From the NCBI RefSeq assembly GCF_014207595.1, contig NZ_JACHGY010000001.1:124001-188000 (forward strand): a DNA stretch of 64,000 nucleotides. The letters run 5' to 3'. Each line of letters begins with the position of its first letter. Position 1 is the stretch's first letter. Position numbers and translations under genes: made by a program. Shown piece by piece: positions 60,362 through 64,000 of this stretch. Origin of the DNA: Algisphaera agarilytica. GTDB lineage: Bacteria > Planctomycetota > Phycisphaerae > Phycisphaerales > Phycisphaeraceae. The notes beneath the pieces are model-generated. The model was not told where the DNA came from. It saw only the letters and a list, made by a program, of their open reading frames with translations, and searched no databases.

Positions 60362-61705
60362 TTAGTTGAGCTGGTCGCCATAGGTACGGAAGGCCTGGGC
60401 CAAGCCCTGGGTGGCCTGCCCGACGACGTCTTCGCCGGTCATTTCTTCGGTTTGAGCGAGGCCGTCGGTGATGACTTCGCGGGCCTGCTTGGCGAGCTCG
60501 GCGGCCTGGTTGGCGTACTGGTCGCGTTTGCTCTGGAACTCGGCCGCAGCCGGTGCGCCTGCCACCGCGGGGCTTTCGAGGACCGAGGCCAGCATCTGGC
60601 TGAAGTCACCGGCGTAGTTGGCGTGGCGGCTGAGCACACCCGCCAACTCGGCCTTGGCACCGAGTTGTTCAAAACGCAGCGTCTTCCTGTCGGCCGCGTC
60701 CGCAAAGCGGATGGCGGAATCGAGCTGGGAGATCGCATCGTTCATGCCCGCCGTCGCAGCAGCGAGGTTGGCATCGACATTATCGTTGTAGAGCCCGACC
60801 AGCAGGTCGACACCCTCGGCGACGTTGGTCATGCCCAGCACACGCTCGCCCCCAGCCGAATCCAGGTCACGCGCGGCCGCAGCGCCTTCTGCTTCGACCC
60901 GCTTCTTGAGCTCGGTCAACTGGGCGGACATCTTGTCCCAAAGCTCGATTTCTTTTTTCAGCGAAGCGATCTGCTCCGAAACGAGCTTGGCGGTGATTTC
61001 TTGTTCTTGGGCCAGGCGTTGTGCTTCCTGGGCGTCGATCTCAGCCGAGTACGCCTTGGTGAAGACTTCCTGCTTGACCTCGTCGTTGGGCGCGACGCGC
61101 GATTGCTCTTCGAACTCCTGGGCCCGCGTCAGGTGGCTGGCCGCCTGGCCGTTGAACTTCTCGGCGTTGAGCGTGGCCGCCTCACGTTGCACAGAGAGCT
61201 CGGCGAGGCTGGCGTTGACCGCGGCCTTGCTCTGCTTGATGAGGCCTTGGCCCTCGTCGAGGGCTGCGATGATTTCGCCGCCGTCACCGGTGCGAGACAC
61301 GATCAGAGCGTTGATCCGCTGAACGGTCCCGAGCTGGTTGAACAACCCGGCGCTCTGGCCGTTGATCTGGGTGAAGCCTTTGGCGGCCTTGTCGATCGAG
61401 GCGTTGGCCTTGGACGAACTCACGCCCGCCAGGAGGCGGTGTGCACCGGACTTGGCCAGCTGGTCCACGTCCTGAGCGATCACGGCCTTGAGCTTGGACT
61501 CGGCCTCAGACAACAGGTCCATCCGGGCCTTGCTGTAGTCGCCTTCGCCGTACGCGAAGCCCTGCTCGGCCTCGTCGAGGACGGTAATCGCTTCGCCCAA
61601 CTCGGCACGGGCCTTGGCGGTCTGAGCGATCTGTTCATCGCACCCCACCATCGCCCCGGTCAGCGAAATCGATCCGGCCAGCATCAAAAATTTCAGTCGG
61701 GTCAC
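60362..61705 (-). CDS. Coiled-coil lipoprotein of unknown function
   Basis: 447 residues from the GTG at 61705, preceded by AAAGGG. The longer ATG frame to 61813 makes an improbable leader. The signal TRLKFLMLAGSISLTGAMVG ends at Cys in MVGCDEQ, a lipobox. The mature part is almost entirely charged helices (AEQGFAYGEGDYSKARMDLL, RVEAEGAAAARDLDSAGGER), with heptad patterns suggestive of long coiled coils. Ala/Glu/Lys content is high. No enzymatic motifs. It could be an envelope spacer or sequesters a partner; no family recognised. A strong terminator follows. Confidence 0.75.
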   Translation of the reverse strand: MTRLKFLMLAGSISLTGAMVGCDEQIAQTAKARAELGEAITVLDEAEQGFAYGEGDYSKARMDLLSEAESKLKAVIAQDVDQLAKSGAHRLLAGVSSSKANASIDKAAKGFTQINGQSAGLFNQLGTVQRINALIVSRTGDGGEIIAALDEGQGLIKQSKAAVNASLAELSVQREAATLNAEKFNGQAASHLTRAQEFEEQSRVAPNDEVKQEVFTKAYSAEIDAQEAQRLAQEQEITAKLVSEQIASLKKEIELWDKMSAQLTELKKRVEAEGAAAARDLDSAGGERVLGMTNVAEGVDLLVGLYNDNVDANLAAATAGMNDAISQLDSAIRFADAADRKTLRFEQLGAKAELAGVLSRHANYAGDFSQMLASVLESPAVAGAPAAAEFQSKRDQYANQAAELAKQAREVITDGLAQTEEMTGEDVVGQATQGLAQAFRTYGDQLN

Positions 61706-61946
61706 GCGGCAAGCCCTTTCGTACGAATCAGATGAAACAAGACTGCAGAGGGTTAATCGTTGGAACGTCATAGGATAACGCATCACGCCCCCCCGCAACA
61801 GCCCAGCCGTCATTTCCCCGCCGAATCCCTAACCGCGTCGCGCCTGGCCCGCCGAGACGCCCAAAACCCGCTCGCCAGCCCCGGAATCCGAGATATTTCA
61901 CCACGGCCACGGGAGCGGGGCCAACGCGTAATTATCAGCCCTAGGT

Positions 61947-63125
61947 TCACTCCAATTCGTCGGACAGAGCCGGCGTGATGCCGTAGTCGAGGTCTTCCTT
62001 GAAGAGGGAATCGATCCAGTCGACGTAACGCTGGTACTCCGTGTCGTCGGTCGAGCTGAAGGCGGGCTTCCAGCCCGGGATGTCGGGGGCGGGGAAACGG
62101 GCCGACTCGCGGGCCAGGCCCCACTGCAGCATCAGCGACAGCTTGGGGTTGGCCCGGTCGATCATGGGGGTGCCCTCGTAGCGGAACTGGGTCAGGCGGT
62201 AGAAGTTGGTGTACGCCTCGGCCTCGTCTTCGGGGCGTTTGTTGAACAGCGACAGGCCGGGGATCTCGCCGTGCCCGAAGGTCGGCGCGAAATAGCGTGC
62301 GACGTATTGCGGGTTCACGGTGCGTCGGAACCGAGCGAGCGGCGTCGGCTCCTGCCGGACGTCCACCTGGTCGTAGAGGTCGCGGGCCTGGACCCGGAAC
62401 ATCAGGTCGAGCTGCTCGTGGCCGTCCAGCCGTTTGAACGCCCCGCGGTCTCGACGCCCGGTGGGCACCAAGCGGTTGTCGCTGTATTTCTGGAAGAACG
62501 AATCGAGGGTTTCGTCGGAGATAACGATCCTCGGCTCGGTCGAGAGGTCCACCTCGTAGACCTTGATCAGGTTGATCTGCCGAGACGAAAGAAACTCATC
62601 CCCCTCGACCTCGCCGCGTCGCTCGGGGCGTCGGGGCAGGTCTCGGCGAGGATTATCTGCGTCGTCGGCCCGGGTCTGTGCCAGCCGCTGATGGGCTTCC
62701 ACGATCGCGAGCTCGTCACGCACCACCGGGTGCTCCGGGAAATCGCGGTCCAGCGACATCAACTCCAGCTTGGCCCAACGTAAGGCGTCGAGGTCCCGCA
62801 TCTCTCGCGCAAGAGCCAGTCGGCCGGCAAGGTCATCCTTTGCCAATTCCGCACGTCGGCGTTGGTAAAGCTGCTCCGGGCTTTCGAGGATTTCGAATAC
62901 CGCGATGTCTTCCTGGTCGAACGAGGCGTCGATGCCTTCCACGTTGAGCACCACCACCTCGGCGGTCTGCCGGATCAACTCCCCGCGGTAGACATTGCCG
63001 TCGTCGGTCTGGAGTCGGACGAGGGTCACCTCGGCGTTCGCCGATCCACTCACGGCCAACAGCCCAACCAAGCAGGCAGCCAACAACCACTTGGCAACAC
63101 GATCGCGGATCGGAATGGGAAGCAT
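61947..63125 (-). CDS. Secreted protein of unknown function
   Basis: 392 residues from the ATG at 63125; further-upstream residues are not signal-like. The Sec signal (AKWLLAACLVGLLAVSGSAN, about residues 9-30) precedes a small beta-domain, VTLVRLQTDDGNVYRGELIR and VEGIDASFDQEDIAVFEILE (SH3/PRC-like turn), then helical TPR-like segments (ALAREMRDLDALRWAKLELM), a basic linker and a C-terminal domain with RQINLIKVYEVDLSTEPRIV and NPQYVARYFAPTFGHGEIPG. The family was not recognised. The terminal region is aromatic- and Asp-rich. It is on the same strand as the coiled-coil lipoprotein, 240 bases apart. Confidence 0.75.
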   Translation of the reverse strand: MLPIPIRDRVAKWLLAACLVGLLAVSGSANAEVTLVRLQTDDGNVYRGELIRQTAEVVVLNVEGIDASFDQEDIAVFEILESPEQLYQRRRAELAKDDLAGRLALAREMRDLDALRWAKLELMSLDRDFPEHPVVRDELAIVEAHQRLAQTRADDADNPRRDLPRRPERRGEVEGDEFLSSRQINLIKVYEVDLSTEPRIVISDETLDSFFQKYSDNRLVPTGRRDRGAFKRLDGHEQLDLMFRVQARDLYDQVDVRQEPTPLARFRRTVNPQYVARYFAPTFGHGEIPGLSLFNKRPEDEAEAYTNFYRLTQFRYEGTPMIDRANPKLSLMLQWGLARESARFPAPDIPGWKPAFSSTDDTEYQRYVDWIDSLFKEDLDYGITPALSDELE

Positions 63126-63334
63126 GGCGGGCTCCGGACGTCGGGGGATGAATCGCTTGCCCCAAGCGATCCGATGGCTTGAGGGATAAACGATTATAAA
63201 CCGCAGGGTCACCCCCCGGAAGACAATCGATAACGCCTCGGACGCGGAGGGGCGTCCTGAGTGTTCAAAAGTTGGAGGGCGGAATTAACGGTCGGGGCTG
63301 TATCGAGCTACCGGTCAAGCCGACTTGGCGGGGA

Positions 63335-63730
63335 TCAATCGCCGCCGAGCAGGTCTTCGGCGAGGGTGATCAGGCGTTCGAGCCGAACGGGCTTGAGCAG
63401 GTAGCCGTCCACTTCGAGGTTCTCGGCGTACTGCTGGTGGCGCTTGCCCTCGTTGGCGGTGACCATGATCACGCGGGGTGCCGACTCGAACTTCTTGACC
63501 TTTTCGAGGACCAGGAAGCCCGAGCGCTTGGGCAGCATCATGTCCAGCACCACCAGGTCCGGCGGGTCGCCTTCACAGATACGGACCGCGGAGTTGCCGT
63601 CGCCGCAGACCTGGGTCAGGGCGCCTTCGGCTTGCAGGGCGTGGTCGATCGCGGCGCGGATCTCCGGGTCGTCGTCGACCACCAGGATCTTCTTGTCTTT
63701 CAGGCGCAGCGGTTCGTCTTGGTCGCTCAT
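63335..63730 (-). CDS. Single-domain response regulator
   Basis: 131 residues: a lone receiver domain. KKILVVDDDPEIRAAIDHAL holds the acidic pair, the phosphorylatable Asp is in LVVLDMMLPKRSG (about residue 61), Thr is in VIMVTANEG and Lys in GYLLKPVRLE. There is no output domain, so it transfers phosphate (as CheY or a relay intermediate) or binds a target. No histidine kinase is next to it in the window. The gene is monocistronic in what is visible, with another gene ending about 200 bases upstream. Confidence 0.92.
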   Translation of the reverse strand: MSDQDEPLRLKDKKILVVDDDPEIRAAIDHALQAEGALTQVCGDGNSAVRICEGDPPDLVVLDMMLPKRSGFLVLEKVKKFESAPRVIMVTANEGKRHQQYAENLEVDGYLLKPVRLERLITLAEDLLGGD

Positions 63731-63932
63731 GGTGAATCTCTTTCTGTCGTGCCCTTGTGTGGCACGCTCAATCGGGGGGCGGGATCGGGACCCGGTCGGT
63801 CCGCACCCGGCACGGAAACGATACCCCCGATGCCGTACCGGAAAAACCCGCGGACGCCGGATTATGCCCAGCTCCCTGCCCCGGTCAAGCCGGGCAGGAA
63901 AAATCCCCGAGTCGTCCCGCCGCCGCGCCGGT

Positions 63933-64000
63933 TCAGGCCGTGTATTCCGGGGGCGGGTTTTCGAGCTGCCGCATGAGGTCGTCGGTCATCCACGGCAGAC
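63933..64000 (-). CDS. C-terminal end of a gene running off the window (uncertain)
   Basis: On the minus strand the frame entering from the window edge reads WMTDDLMRQLENPPPEYTA and stops at TGA (63935-63933). Amino-acid make-up is protein-like, and the other frames are less so. Only 22 codons are visible, so no family can be named. It is 203 bases upstream of the response regulator on the same strand. Confidence 0.45.
   Translation of the reverse strand, partial: LPWMTDDLMRQLENPPPEYTA

Noticed and set aside
63881-63905. Hairpin CTGCCCCGG/CCGGGCAG considered as a terminator.
   Set aside because: The homopolymer is an A run on the plus strand after the hairpin, so on the minus strand the T run comes before it; not a terminator for either neighbour.

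Overview
The window looks like chromosomal DNA of a marine planctomycete of the class Phycisphaerae. The evidence is four prepilin-type proteins with the planctomycete N-terminal segment and H-x(8-9)-DG ending, three proteins with PEP-CTERM sorting signals, a type B ribosomal protein L31, high G+C, and an agar-type polysaccharide locus that uses sodium/solute symporters rather than SusC/SusD pairs. An agarolytic Algisphaera-like organism would fit, but the genus is inference.

Positions 1-19,800 hold a carbohydrate-utilisation region. A LacI-type regulator (1861-2856) leads a minus-strand set of two related secreted proteins and a pseudopilin. It is divergent from a GH99-like and a GH130-like gene, and two operator-like palindromes lie on the two promoters. 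A long minus-strand run (14601 down to 5405) encodes a pseudopilin, a small membrane protein, a GH16 enzyme with an inserted discoidin-like region, a symporter, a GH86 agarase/porphyranase-type enzyme and a second symporter. A XylR-like AraC regulator is divergent from this run, with two direct repeats 31 bp apart upstream of it. A PEP-CTERM protein, a beta-propeller glycosidase and a secreted protein of unknown function follow.

Positions 19,782-26,308 form a tightly packed minus-strand operon for catabolism of an acid sugar: an MFS anion transporter, a Gfo/Idh/MocA dehydrogenase, a cyclase-family hydrolase, an OtnK-type (DUF1537) kinase, a class II aldolase, a small monooxygenase-fold protein and an isopropylmalate/tartrate-dehydrogenase-like enzyme.

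Positions 26,400-45,500 are mostly housekeeping: prfA, rpmE2, a class IV aminotransferase, two tandem pseudopilin/membrane-protein pairs, a DUF89 phosphatase, hisH, an OmpA-type lipoprotein, a YdiJ-like FAD/Fe-S dehydrogenase, ettA, tRNA-Pro(GGG), hisB-hisC, a secreted helical-repeat protein and a DegT aminotransferase. Palindromic repeats are dispersed here. Related palindromic pieces appear in-frame inside hisB and, twice, hisC.

Positions 45,700-50,944 hold the most unusual system: four translationally coupled genes. Two encode WXG100-like small proteins carrying a W-x-D variant motif, one a helical acidic-tailed protein, and one a 1345-residue FtsK/SpoIIIE-type membrane ATPase with three ATPase-like modules. 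It looks like a minimal, divergent type VII (ESX-like) secretion system.

Positions 50,972-64,000 contain a small zinc-ribbon protein of lower G+C, ychF, an ECF sigma factor with a membrane-anchored LolA/MucB-like partner, two radical SAM/SPASM proteins (one AhbC/NirJ-like), gyrA with unusual residues at the quinolone positions, a STAS protein, a coiled-coil lipoprotein, a secreted protein of unknown function, a single-domain response regulator and the end of one more gene.
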